Shown in pieces: positions 18,808 to 26,457 of a stretch of 64,000 bases of DNA. The DNA is taken from contig CAZUAQ010000001.1 of the NCBI GenBank assembly GCA_964618455.1, positions 62,001 to 126,000 on the forward strand, in the 5' to 3' direction. How positions within the stretch are numbered: the first letter of the stretch is position 1; each line of letters opens with the position of its first letter. Source of the stretch: CAZUAQ01 sp964618455 (GTDB lineage: Bacteria > Planctomycetota > Phycisphaerae > UBA1845 > PWPN01). The notes under the pieces were generated by a model. The model ran no database searches and was not told the DNA's origin. It saw only the letters and a program-made list of their open reading frames with translations. Made by a program: the position numbers and the translations under genes.

Positions 18808-19464
18808 ATGAGAATCCTTGTAGCGATGTTAGTCTTGGCCATGGCCATTCCGGCCTCAGCGAATCTGCTGACCAACGGCGATTTTGCGGGTGACTTTGGC
18901 AGTACGACCATCAATGGCTGGCAGAACTTACCGGCTCCGGGGCAGACGGCCCTGGCCCAGCTGTATGCTGGTGGCGGCGCTGAATTCGGCCTCACCGAAA
19001 TTCCGCAAACACAGGATGCCACCTATCACGCTCAGTGGCTGTCCGGATACGGAACCGACCGGAATGGTGCCTACATCATGCAGCAGTTTACGCAGCCCGC
19101 GAACACCATGCTCGATTTCTCGGGCGAACTGTGGTGCGGCGCACGCCACTTTGGGCAGCCCATTGGCCCTTGGGCGGTCGGCCTTGACGTGTTCTACGAT
19201 CCCAATGGTGGCACTGACATCAACAATGCCACATGGATCTTCGGTGAATGGAACCAGTTTTCCACCGCTGGTGTGTTTTCGCAGCACTCCGCCCAGATGA
19301 TGAGCGGTGCCGGAACGACAGGTACGATTTTCATCAAGTCCATCCAGAACAACGGCTTTGAGTGGAACATGTCGGCTGCTGACAACATCGTTGTCACGCC
19401 CGAGCCCGCGGGGCTTTGCCTGCTGGCTCTGAGCGGGCTGGTGATGCTGCGACGCCGCCGCTGA
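18808..19464 (+). CDS. PEP-CTERM sorting-domain protein
   Basis: A 219-residue exported protein. The signal peptide (residues 1-19, MRILVAMLVLAMAIPASA) is followed by NLLTNGDFAGDFG, the same opening theme as the protein at 16217, then a Trp-rich beta domain. The tail VTPEPAGLCLLALSGLVML plus RRRR is a clear PEP-CTERM signal. The start at 18808 has GAGGAGG eight bases upstream; an in-frame ATG-free extension upstream to 18652 is rejected because it would bury the signal peptide. Promoter, structured leader and a GC-rich terminator frame the gene as a monocistronic unit. The two PEP-CTERM proteins share start and tail but little of the middle, so they are related in class rather than recent duplicates. 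Confidence 0.9.
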   Translation: MRILVAMLVLAMAIPASANLLTNGDFAGDFGSTTINGWQNLPAPGQTALAQLYAGGGAEFGLTEIPQTQDATYHAQWLSGYGTDRNGAYIMQQFTQPANTMLDFSGELWCGARHFGQPIGPWAVGLDVFYDPNGGTDINNATWIFGEWNQFSTAGVFSQHSAQMMSGAGTTGTIFIKSIQNNGFEWNMSAADNIVVTPEPAGLCLLALSGLVMLRRRR

Positions 19465-19504
19465 TTTCCGCGGAACTTATGGTTCACGGATGAGCTGGAT
19501 AGAT

Positions 19505-19541
19505 GCGGGGCTCGCCCTCTGATCAAGGGGGCGGGCCCCGC
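19505..19541 (+). terminator. Strong hairpin terminator after the PEP-CTERM gene
   Basis: A 15-base-pair stem (19505-19519 with 19527-19541, one G-T wobble) with a 7-base loop TGATCAA, starting 40 bases after the stop codon. The following tract TCTTGT is only partly T-rich. Confidence 0.75.
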
Positions 19542-19562
19542 TCTTGTCAGCAGAGTTGTATC

Positions 19563-19591
19563 TTGACAGGGGTAGGGGGCACCTCTATACT
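19563..19591 (+). promoter_or_regulatory. Consensus promoter of the dksA-like/lspA/ribD operon
   Basis: TTGACA (19563-19568), a 17-base spacer and TATACT (19586-19591). The predicted transcription start near 19598 excludes the upstream-open frame at 19544 as the start of the next gene. Confidence 0.75.
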
Positions 19592-19627
19592 TACGCAACG
19601 CTGAACTTTCCTTTCTTGTTGTCAGCA

Positions 19628-20665
19628 ATGAAGTTATGGGGTTTTGAGTCGGGCGTATCGAACGTGGCCAAACGGAAGACGAGCAAAAAGAAGACCGCTT
19701 CGAAGAAGGCTTCGCCCAGGAAGAAGACCCGCGGAAAATCCACAGCCGATTCAGGGTCTTCAAAGTCGACCGGGGCAAAGTCGAGCAAGTCCCAGACGGC
19801 CAAGTCCAAATCGGCGACCGACTCGACTTCGTCCTCCGCGAAGAAGTCATCTGCCAAGAAGAAGAGCACTTCCGGACAAAAGAAGTCTGTAAAGAAGGTC
19901 TCGACACGTAAGAAGGCTTCGTCTTCCCAAAAATCGACCGCCACCCGCAGCAAGAGCAAGTCCCCCGCGAAATCCACGAGCAAAGCTACCGGCGCGAGCA
20001 AGACCAAGGCCGTCCGCAAGAAACCCGACACAAAGACTAAAGAATCAGCCGGCGCCGGGACGGCCGCGAAGAAGAAGCAGGCCACGAGGACGAAGCAGAA
20101 TCGCGCGGATCAGCCCTCCGCATCGCGGAGTTCCGCCAAGACCCCCTCCAAAAGCCCGGTCAGCCAGAAAAATGGACGCAAGCAGGGCGGGAAGGACTCT
20201 TCATCTCAGGCCAAGACCGCCACAGCTCGCCCCGCCCCGGTCAACGATGACGGCGCGGCTGAGAAGCCGTTCACGCTGCGGAAGACCAGGCTCAAACCGC
20301 ACGAACTGGAGGAGTTCCGCTATCTGCTGCTTCAGAAGCGGGCCGAGATCCTCGGGGACATGACGGGGTTGCAGAACGAGGCGCGGGTCCAGTCGGACGG
20401 TGAGACCGTCGGCTCTTCGTCGATGCCGATTCACATGGCCGACATCGGTTCGGATACCTGGGAGCAGGAACTGACGTTGAGCTTCCTGGAGAACGAACGC
20501 GGGCTTGTTCGTGAGATTGATGAAGCCCTCGAACGGATCAAGCAGAATACCTACGGCATCTGCCTCGGCATGAACAAACCGATTACGAAAGCGCGGCTTC
20601 GCGCCAAGCCCTGGGCGAAGTACTGTATTGAGTATGCCCGTCGCAAAGAGATGGGCCTGGCGTAG
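19628..20665 (+). CDS. TraR/DksA-like protein with histone-like Lys/Ser tail
   Basis: A 345-residue protein in two parts. Residues about 13-220 are an extremely Lys/Ser/Thr/Ala-rich tail with SKKK, SPRKK, SPAKS and similar repeats, like histone H1 or AlgP/Hc1-type DNA-binding tails. Residues about 225-345 form a DksA/TraR module: a helical hairpin (LKPHELEEFRYLLLQKRAEIL, then an acidic SDTWEQELTLSFLE tip), then the zinc-finger region YGICLGM...KARLRAKPWAKYCIEY. The finger keeps only one Cys of each CxxC pair, so zinc binding is doubtful. DksA proteins enter the RNA polymerase secondary channel. Two starts are possible: ATG 19628 and GTG 19664, the latter giving the AKRKTSKKKT start common in such proteins. 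It is the first gene of the operon, 76 bases before lspA. Confidence 0.8.
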   Translation: MKLWGFESGVSNVAKRKTSKKKTASKKASPRKKTRGKSTADSGSSKSTGAKSSKSQTAKSKSATDSTSSSAKKSSAKKKSTSGQKKSVKKVSTRKKASSSQKSTATRSKSKSPAKSTSKATGASKTKAVRKKPDTKTKESAGAGTAAKKKQATRTKQNRADQPSASRSSAKTPSKSPVSQKNGRKQGGKDSSSQAKTATARPAPVNDDGAAEKPFTLRKTRLKPHELEEFRYLLLQKRAEILGDMTGLQNEARVQSDGETVGSSSMPIHMADIGSDTWEQELTLSFLENERGLVREIDEALERIKQNTYGICLGMNKPITKARLRAKPWAKYCIEYARRKEMGLA

Positions 20666-20741
20666 CGTGGTCTGCCGGGCCGGGTTCGGTTCGCAGTCGG
20701 ATTACCAGTGATCCCCCAACCGCTTCCCATTGGCGATCCCC

Positions 20742-21566
20742 ATGAGTGACTCTTCGAATTTGACGGCCACCGAATCCCCGGATGCTGAGCGTGGAGTCGG
20801 GTCTGCCCCGAATGCGAACGTCGCGTCGGAGCCGCGCGACCACTCCGAGCTTTCCGCCATCCGGCATGGCAGTTCACACGCCCGTTTATGGGTTGTGGCG
20901 GTGCTGGGGCTGGTGCTGGATCTCTGGTCCAAGCACTGGGCGATGACGCAGCTGGATCCCGACCCCAACGAAGGGATGGTCATCATCCCGCATCTCATGT
21001 CGTTTCAGCGTTCGCTCAACACGGGCGCGTTGTTCGGTCTGGGGAAAGGCTGGACACCGCTGTTCGTCGTCGCGTCGGTACTCGCGCTGGCATTCGTGCT
21101 CTACCTCTTTGCACACAGCACGCCCCGTCGTCGGAGCCTGCATATCGCGCTGGGGCTGATCCTGGCCGGGGCATTGGGCAATCTATACGACCGGACGTTC
21201 ATGATCGCGGACGTGTTCACCTATGAGGTCGGGGACCAGCAGCGGACGGTGGCGCGCAAGAAAATTGCTGGACCGGAACGTGACGGCGGATATCGGGTGA
21301 GTTTCTGGCCGGAAGGGCTGCCCGCCCACGAGCACCGCATCCCCGGCGAGTGGAATCCGGAACATCGCCAGCAGGGGGTCGTGCGCGATTTCATTTACAT
21401 GGAGCCGCGGCTGAACATCGGTGGTCAGGAAATCCACATCTGGCCGTGGGTGTTCAACCTGGCCGATGCGTGGCTGGTGTTCGGTGTAGGGCTGCTAATG
21501 CTGAACTTCTGGCGCGACCGAAAAGAAGAACTGGCTGCCGAGCGGGCGAAATTGCAGGAAGAATGA
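20742..21566 (+). CDS. lspA: Lipoprotein signal peptidase II
   Basis: A 274-residue membrane protein, longer than the usual 150-180. The catalytic motifs are present: NTGALFG (residues 93-99), GNLYDR with Asp150, and FNLADAW with Asp242, the two active-site aspartates. Four membrane segments are visible (about 50-64, 106-123, 133-149 and 243-256). LspA cuts prolipoproteins before the lipid-modified Cys; several lipoproteins in this window are candidate substrates. A polar N-terminal extension of about 45 residues and an insertion of about 75 residues between the two catalytic Asp regions explain the extra length. The insertion lies where other LspA proteins have a short periplasmic crossing. 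It is followed after 25 bases by ribD. Confidence 0.93.
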   Translation: MSDSSNLTATESPDAERGVGSAPNANVASEPRDHSELSAIRHGSSHARLWVVAVLGLVLDLWSKHWAMTQLDPDPNEGMVIIPHLMSFQRSLNTGALFGLGKGWTPLFVVASVLALAFVLYLFAHSTPRRRSLHIALGLILAGALGNLYDRTFMIADVFTYEVGDQQRTVARKKIAGPERDGGYRVSFWPEGLPAHEHRIPGEWNPEHRQQGVVRDFIYMEPRLNIGGQEIHIWPWVFNLADAWLVFGVGLLMLNFWRDRKEELAAERAKLQEE

Positions 21567-21591
21567 GACGTCACCCGCCGGACTGATCTCC

Positions 21592-22725
21592 ATGTCGGAA
21601 ACCGAGATGGCCCAGCGCGCCCAAGCATTCACTTCCCGGGACGAGACTTTCATGCGTCGCGCATTTGCCCTCGCGCGAAGGGGGGAAGGGTACGTCGAAC
21701 CGAATCCCATGGTGGCTTGCGTGATCGTCAAGAGCGGTCGCATTGTTGGTGAGGGGTATCATCGACGATTCGGTGGTCCGCACGCCGAGGTGCATGCATT
21801 ACGAGCCGCCGGGGCGAAGGCTTCCGGGGCGACGGCGTATGTGACGCTCGAGCCATGCTGCCACCAGGGGAAGACGCCACCGTGTACCGAAGCCTTGATC
21901 TCGGCGAAGGTGCAGCGCGTGGTGTTTGCTCACGGGGATCCTTTCGAGAAAGTGGCGGGTAAGGGGATGCGTCGGTTGCGCCGGGCGGGGATCGCCGTCG
22001 AGCGCGGTCTGCTGGAGGCAGACGCGGCGCGGATGATGGCGCCGTACTTGAAGTTGATGCGCGAGGGTCGGCCGTGGGTGATCTTGAAATGGGCGCAGTC
22101 GATTGACGGCAAGATCGCGACGCGCGGTGGTGATTCGAAATGGATCAGCAGTCCGGCGTCGCTGAAGCGCGTGCATCGGTTGCGCGGCCGGGTGGATGCG
22201 GTGGTGGTCGGTGTCGAAACGGCGCGGGTCGATGATCCGGAGCTGACCTGCCGCGAGGGGCGGGCGAGGCGCGTGGCGACGCGCGTGGTGATCGACCCGC
22301 AACTGCGCCTTTCGACGAAAGCGAAGTTAATCAAGTCAGCAGAGGAAACGCCCACGCTGGTTTTCACATCGAACGCGATGTCGAACTCGTCCAAGGTCAA
22401 GGCGTTTCGTGAGCGGGGCGTGGAAGTGGCGGGGCTTCGGCGTCGCGGTCGCGATCTGGACCTGGGGCAAATGCTGGAATTGATGGGCGCGCGCGGGATG
22501 GCGAACATCATGGTGGAAGGGGGCGGCCGAACGCTGGGGCGTTTCGTCGACGCGAAGTTGGCGGACGAGGCGTGGGTGTTCGTCTCGCCGCGGCTGATCG
22601 GTGGGAAAGAGGCGCCGGGGGCGCTTGGCGGCCTTGGTGCGAAGCAGATGAGTGAGGTATATGCTCCCAAGAAAGTCGAACGCACCCGGAGCGGCGACGA
22701 TCTGTTCTATCGCCTGATGTTTTGA
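21592..22725 (+). CDS. ribD: Bifunctional riboflavin deaminase/reductase RibD
   Basis: A 377-residue protein of normal length. The N-terminal cytidine-deaminase-like domain carries the zinc ligands H64 (HAEVHAL, with E66 as proton shuttle), C89 and C98 (PCCHQGKTPPC). The C-terminal reductase domain (about 155-377) has KWAQSIDGKIA and SKWISSP, followed by VVVGVETARVDDPELTCR and the nucleotide-binding VEGGGRTLGRF. It deaminates 2,5-diamino-6-ribosylamino-pyrimidinone 5'-phosphate and reduces the ribose side chain with NADPH, the second and third steps of riboflavin synthesis. No other rib gene is nearby. It lies in the lspA operon, 7-16 bases before the phosphatase gene. Confidence 0.95.
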   Translation: MSETEMAQRAQAFTSRDETFMRRAFALARRGEGYVEPNPMVACVIVKSGRIVGEGYHRRFGGPHAEVHALRAAGAKASGATAYVTLEPCCHQGKTPPCTEALISAKVQRVVFAHGDPFEKVAGKGMRRLRRAGIAVERGLLEADAARMMAPYLKLMREGRPWVILKWAQSIDGKIATRGGDSKWISSPASLKRVHRLRGRVDAVVVGVETARVDDPELTCREGRARRVATRVVIDPQLRLSTKAKLIKSAEETPTLVFTSNAMSNSSKVKAFRERGVEVAGLRRRGRDLDLGQMLELMGARGMANIMVEGGGRTLGRFVDAKLADEAWVFVSPRLIGGKEAPGALGGLGAKQMSEVYAPKKVERTRSGDDLFYRLMF

Positions 22726-22741
22726 GAGGGACGTGAGACTG

Positions 22742-23524
22742 ATGCAGAAGTACCGAGCATGGGCAGGGATGGTGAGTGTTGCGTCGGCGCTCGCGCTATC
22801 GGGTGCGATGTGTGCCGATGTGCCACCGGTGATGACCCTCGAAGCGCCGCCGGGGCTGGACGCCTCGCGCTGGGTGTCGCTGGAGGGCGCGGTGAACACG
22901 CGCGATCTGGGCGGCTACGAGACGATGGACGGCCGGCGGATCAAGTGGAACGTGCTCTATCGGTCGGCCAACCTCGCGTCGCTGACAGAAGAGGGTTGCG
23001 AGGATTTCGGAGCGTTGGGTATTCGCACGGTGCTCGACCTGCGTAATCGATTGTCGCCCACACCGCTGTTCGGCGGGGACGTGGTGTGCGTGCATCGGCA
23101 GGCGACGGTGCGGTTGTACCCGATGCTGATCAGCAAGAGCGGTGGGCCGAACGACGGCTATCGGCTCTCGGTGCATGAACACACGGCGTCCTACCGCGGC
23201 GTGTTCGAGGAGTTGTCACGTGCGGAGAATTACCCGCTGCTCTATCACTGTGCGGCGGGCAAGGATCGAAGCGGCGTGGTCACGGTGCTGCTGCTATCGT
23301 TGCTGGGCGTGGACGAGGCGACGATCCTTGACGATTACCACCTTTCGCTGGCGGTGTACGACACGCTTCCGACGGATTCGGTGCTGGCGCTCCTGGACGA
23401 GATCGACGCCGCCGGCGGGATCGAAACGTACCTGGAGGGCTTCGGGATTTCCGCTGAGACACAGTCGCGGATCAGGGCGTTGCTGCTGGTGCCTGCGGAG
23501 GATGAGAATGCCGGTGGTCCATGA
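22742..23524 (+). CDS. Exported tyrosine-protein phosphatase (Y_phosphatase3 family)
   Basis: A 260-residue protein with an N-terminal signal-like segment (about residues 6-23) and a dual-specificity-type phosphatase domain. VNTRDLGGYETMDGRRIKW is the typical opening of this family. The catalytic loop HCAAGKDRSG (Cys near residue 170) matches the HCxxGKDRTG signature. LDLRNRLSP supplies the conserved region before it. Relatives dephosphorylate phosphotyrosine or phosphoinositides; here the substrate is unknown and export to the periplasm is inferred from the signal. A GTG at 22733 is an alternative start with GAGAGGG three bases ahead; the ATG at 22742 has the same site at 11 bases. Confidence 0.85.
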   Translation: MQKYRAWAGMVSVASALALSGAMCADVPPVMTLEAPPGLDASRWVSLEGAVNTRDLGGYETMDGRRIKWNVLYRSANLASLTEEGCEDFGALGIRTVLDLRNRLSPTPLFGGDVVCVHRQATVRLYPMLISKSGGPNDGYRLSVHEHTASYRGVFEELSRAENYPLLYHCAAGKDRSGVVTVLLLSLLGVDEATILDDYHLSLAVYDTLPTDSVLALLDEIDAAGGIETYLEGFGISAETQSRIRALLLVPAEDENAGGP

Positions 23525-23624
23525 ATTGGCCGTGCGCGTCGAGAAAGCCAATAATGACTGGGGCGTCTCGTTGTAAAGCGAATTCAACATGGACGCCTGA
23601 TGGCCATGACGAAAGGTATGCAAA

Positions 23625-23894
23625 GTGATCGCGATCTCGGAAAACTGGGCGGTGCTGCTGATCGTGCTGGGCGCGGTGGGCTACCTGATGCTTCTGCTGG
23701 GCCGCACGAAGAGGGGCGGCGGATGTTGCGGCAGTGCCTCGTCCTGCATGCCCAGTCTTTCGTCGCGGCATGACGATGCCGATGAGGACGTTTCGCGCTC
23801 CGATGGCAAGCGCACCTTCATGGTCGATTCGGATCGCCTTGCACTTCGCGCCCGGGACCTTCGGCGCGAGCGCGACGCCCGCGATGCCTCGTGA
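23625..23894 (+). CDS. Small Cys-rich membrane protein
   Basis: An 89-residue protein of no recognised family. One N-terminal membrane helix (about residues 9-25, VLLIVLGAVGYLMLLLG) is followed by a Lys/Arg-Gly-Cys cluster (KRGGGCCGSASSC) and a charged, Arg-rich C-terminus. The start is GTG with AAAGG 6-8 bases upstream. The helix-plus-GGGCC layout resembles FeoB-associated Cys-rich membrane proteins, but no feo gene is nearby, so that is only a resemblance. It lies 15 bases ahead of the next gene in the operon. Confidence 0.6.
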   Translation: MIAISENWAVLLIVLGAVGYLMLLLGRTKRGGGCCGSASSCMPSLSSRHDDADEDVSRSDGKRTFMVDSDRLALRARDLRRERDARDAS

Positions 23895-23909
23895 AAACGG
23901 TAAGCCCTC

Positions 23910-25121
23910 ATGGCCGATGATCGTGAATCCTCATCGGGACAAGCCCCCTCCGGTCTCGTGAACTCCCCTTGGGATGAAATGCTGGATGAGTATGCGGCGC
24001 AGGGACTGCGGCGATCGCTGCGGATGATCGAGGCGGTGTCCGGGGCGCGGGTGCGCGTGGCGGGGCGCGAGCTGGTCAACTTCTGCGGCAACAACTACCT
24101 CGGGCTGGCGCAGGATCCGCGCGTGGTGCAGGCGGTGAGCCGTGCCGTGCAGACGTGGGGATGGGGCTCGGGGGCGTCGCCGCTGATCACCGGGCACCAT
24201 TCGCCGCACGCACATCTTTCGGAGCGGTTGGCGGCATTGAAGCACAAGTCCGCTGCCATCCCTTGTTCGACCGGCTACCAGGCGAATCATGTGGCGTTGC
24301 GTACACTCGCGGGCAAGGGCGACGTCGTGCTTCTCGACAAGTTGAATCACGCCAGCCTGATCGACGCCGCGCAACTCAGCGGGGCGACGGTCCGTGTCTT
24401 TCCGCATCGCGGATACGCGAAGCTGGAGCGGCTGTTGTCGCAGAGTGAGGACGCGCGCCGCCGCGTGATCGTGACCGACGCGCTGTTCAGCATGGACGGT
24501 GACCTGGCGGATCTTCCCCGGTTGGTGGAACTGAAGCGGCGTTACGCGGCGCTGTTGATGATCGACGAAGCGCACGCGACGGGGGTGTGGGGGGCGAACG
24601 GTGGAGGCGTGGCGGAGCACTTCGGTGTCGAGGATGACGTGGATGTGATCGTCGGTACGTTGAGCAAGGCGCTGGGCGGCATCGGCGGATACGTGGCGGG
24701 GGAGCGGGCGTTTATCGAGGTAGCGGTCAATTCGGGACGGGCGTTCATCTACTCGACGGCACTACCCGCCGCCGCATGTATTGCCGTGGATGCGGCGCTG
24801 GACGTTGTTCGGGACGAACCCTGGCGGCGGGAGAAGGTCCTGCGGATGGCGGAGCGATTGCGCGAGCAGCTTCGCACGCTGGGGATGGATGTCGGGGAGT
24901 CCCAAAGCCAGATCATCCCACTTATCGTGGGAGAGGCGGAGCGCGCGACCGCCATGGCCCGGGCGCTGGAGTCGGAAGGATTTCTGATCGCCGCCATTCG
25001 CCCTCCGACCGTGCCGCGCGGGCAGTCCCGCCTGCGCGTCAGTCTGTCGGCCGATCATGACGAGGCGGACGTGGATCGTTTGGTGGAGTCGCTGAAGCGG
25101 GTCGCCGCTGGTGAAACGTGA
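23910..25121 (+). CDS. PLP-dependent alpha-oxoamine synthase (BioF/Kbl-like)
   Basis: A 403-residue fold-type I PLP enzyme. NFCGNNYLGL (about residue 57), the SPLITGHHSPH loop, MIDEAHATGVWG (Asp219 contacts the pyridine nitrogen) and GTLSKALGGIGGYV (Lys253 forms the Schiff base) are the marks of the alpha-oxoamine synthase family. The family includes 8-amino-7-oxononanoate synthase (biotin) and 2-amino-3-ketobutyrate CoA ligase (threonine breakdown). Both condense an acyl-CoA with an amino acid and release CO2, or run the reverse. The sequence alone does not choose between them, and no bio or tdh partner is adjacent, although a Tdh-like dehydrogenase is encoded at 33664. The final gene of the operon; a tRNA unit starts 70 bases on. 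Confidence 0.88.
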   Translation: MADDRESSSGQAPSGLVNSPWDEMLDEYAAQGLRRSLRMIEAVSGARVRVAGRELVNFCGNNYLGLAQDPRVVQAVSRAVQTWGWGSGASPLITGHHSPHAHLSERLAALKHKSAAIPCSTGYQANHVALRTLAGKGDVVLLDKLNHASLIDAAQLSGATVRVFPHRGYAKLERLLSQSEDARRRVIVTDALFSMDGDLADLPRLVELKRRYAALLMIDEAHATGVWGANGGGVAEHFGVEDDVDVIVGTLSKALGGIGGYVAGERAFIEVAVNSGRAFIYSTALPAAACIAVDAALDVVRDEPWRREKVLRMAERLREQLRTLGMDVGESQSQIIPLIVGEAERATAMARALESEGFLIAAIRPPTVPRGQSRLRVSLSADHDEADVDRLVESLKRVAAGET

Positions 25122-25189
25122 CTTCGCCGGGTGCATCGACGAGGCGGCCGATGTCGGCTAACGACAGCGTTGATAAGCAGTTAGCAGGC

Positions 25190-25218
25190 TTGACGCCGGA
25201 TGGCCGATCGCCTAAACT
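25190..25218 (+). promoter_or_regulatory. Promoter of tRNA-Glu
   Basis: TTGACG (25190-25195) and TAAACT (25213-25218) with a 17-base spacer. The expected start near 25225 is about ten bases before the mature tRNA. Confidence 0.65.
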
Positions 25219-25235
25219 TCGACGAGTATCCAGTA

Positions 25236-25308
25236 GCCCCCATCGTCTAGCGGCCTAGGATATCAGGTTCTCATCCTGAAGACAGGGGTTCGAGTCCCCT
25301 TGGGGGTA
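25236..25308 (+). tRNA. tRNA-Glu (anticodon CTC)
   Basis: A 73-base cloverleaf. The acceptor arms GCCCCCA and TGGGGGT pair with a G-T first pair. The anticodon stem TCAGG/CCTGA holds loop TTCTCAT, so the anticodon is CTC, reading GAG. The T-arm GGGG-TTCGAGT-CCCC is canonical and the discriminator base is A. CCA is not encoded. It has its own promoter and a hairpin terminator. Confidence 0.95.
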
Positions 25309-25318
25309 TCGCGCGGTG

Positions 25319-25348
25319 ACGGGCAGGAGCTTTCGAGCTGTTGCCCGT
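25319..25348 (+). terminator. Hairpin after tRNA-Glu
   Basis: ACGGGCA pairs with TGCCCGT, and within it AGCT pairs with AGCT around a TTCG tetraloop. It starts 10 bases after the tRNA and is followed by a short T-rich stretch. Confidence 0.65.
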
Positions 25349-25445
25349 TGTTGTACTCGGGGAAGCGACATTCACTTCTTGTCCTCGTCTGCATGGTGTT
25401 GCATGTTCAGAGGGCAGGTCACACCCCTTCCATGGGAGATGGCTC

Positions 25446-25733
25446 ATGCGTTCACGATTGATGATGTTGGTCTTGAGCGGCCTCGTTCTTGTGGCGTTGT
25501 CGGGCTGTGGCGGAAAGGTCACGGCGGAGAACTACGACAAGATTGAAATCGGGATGTCGCAATCCGAAGTCGAGGGCATTCTCGGCAAGGGCGAGGTGGT
25601 GCAGGGGGGAGATGTCTCTGTCGGCGGTCTCTCCCTGTCGAACAAGGTGATCCGCTGGGGAAGCGAGTCAAAACACATCACGGTGACGATCGCGAATGGC
25701 AAAGTGATGATGAAGATGAAGAACGGGATTTAA
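25446..25733 (+). CDS. Small lipoprotein with BamE/SmpA-like domain
   Basis: A 95-residue lipoprotein. The signal peptide ends at LSGC, putting the lipid-bearing Cys near residue 21. The mature part reads YDKIEIGMSQSEVEGILGKGE, the helix-turn signature of SmpA/BamE/BLIP-like small domains, followed by strands (VIRWGSE, ITVTIANGKV). Such proteins usually bind other envelope proteins; a specific partner is not indicated. The start is taken at the ATG that begins the signal peptide; a GTG- or TTG-type start upstream at 25341 would bury it. It is not linked to an operon. Confidence 0.75.
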   Translation: MRSRLMMLVLSGLVLVALSGCGGKVTAENYDKIEIGMSQSEVEGILGKGEVVQGGDVSVGGLSLSNKVIRWGSESKHITVTIANGKVMMKMKNGI

Positions 25734-25766
25734 CCGCGACCCGTCTATTGCGAGTGCTGCGGATCG

Positions 25767-25988
25767 CTAAGACCCATCCTTCAGATATCGGCGCATGTAG
25801 TAGCGGTTGCGGGCGCGAGGATCGTCTTCGAGGGTGCCGAAGATCTCGTAGCCGAGTTGTTCGTAGAACGTGCGGGCCTGGAACGTGGCGGTATTGAGGA
25901 AGGTGCCCCAGCATCCGCGCTTGGTGGCGGCCTGCTCGGCTTGGCGAAACATGTTCATGCCGAGGCCGATGCCGACGATGTGAGACAC
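25767..25988 (-). pseudogene. Remnant of a GNAT-family N-acetyltransferase (C-terminal half)
   Basis: The stretch translates to IVGIGLGMNMFRQAEQ..., CWGTFLNTATFQARTFYEQLGYEIFGTLED and RYYMRRYLK, which is the C-terminal half of a GNAT acetyltransferase (motif A/B with the FQARTFYEQLGY region). The N-terminal half, about 70 residues, is absent. Upstream in this frame the sequence is the shadow of the zinc-ribbon gene at 25996, not GNAT-like. There is no start codon at the junction, so this is probably a gene fragment left after a deletion or insertion. Confidence 0.75.
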
Positions 25989-25995
25989 CCACCAG

Positions 25996-26418
25996 CTACT
26001 TCCCTGGCAGATACCAGCCGCCGGGCTCAATCTCGAAGTGCCATTGATCCTTGAAGACATACACCCGTTCGAGCGTGTCGGCCGGGGATGCCTGTTCTTT
26101 GCTGCCCGCTCTCCAGTCAGCCCGGTCCACTGTCCCGACGACGAGGTACTCATTGCCGATGATTTCGGGGCGGTGCTCCTCGAATGTGGAAGCCATCATG
26201 GCTTCAAGCTCGTGTTTCCGTGCGATGACCAGATCACATTCCGGGCAGTATCGGCAGGTCTTGTTCAGGACGAGAATCTGCGCCGGTTCGATATGGATCA
26301 CCAGTGGCAGCTTTCGCTGCTTTGTCTTGGTCTCGCACTTTGGGCACTTCGTGAATGCCATGTCCTCGTACGGGTTGAGGAAGAATCGGTAGCGTGTTTT
26401 CCTGGGCTTGCCTTTCAT
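25996..26418 (-). CDS. Zinc-ribbon protein of unknown function
   Basis: A 140-residue protein. Near the N-terminus are KCPKC (about residues 24-28) and CRYCPECDLVIARKHELE (about residues 56-73), a likely zinc ribbon built from one CxxC and one CxxCxxC. The second half (EYLVVGTVDRADWR, VYVFKDQWHFEIEPGGWYLPGK) has no motif that I recognise. The residues before the first zinc motif (TRYRFFLNPYEDMAFTKCPKC) read like members of a small conserved planctomycete/proteobacterial family. Its C-terminus abuts the GNAT remnant, which suggests that this gene arrived in or was rearranged with the deletion that broke the acetyltransferase. Confidence 0.65.
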   Translation of the reverse strand: MKGKPRKTRYRFFLNPYEDMAFTKCPKCETKTKQRKLPLVIHIEPAQILVLNKTCRYCPECDLVIARKHELEAMMASTFEEHRPEIIGNEYLVVGTVDRADWRAGSKEQASPADTLERVYVFKDQWHFEIEPGGWYLPGK

Positions 26419-26457
26419 GATCGTCGCTCAATTGAGCCATCCTGCCCGTGCGGTCAT

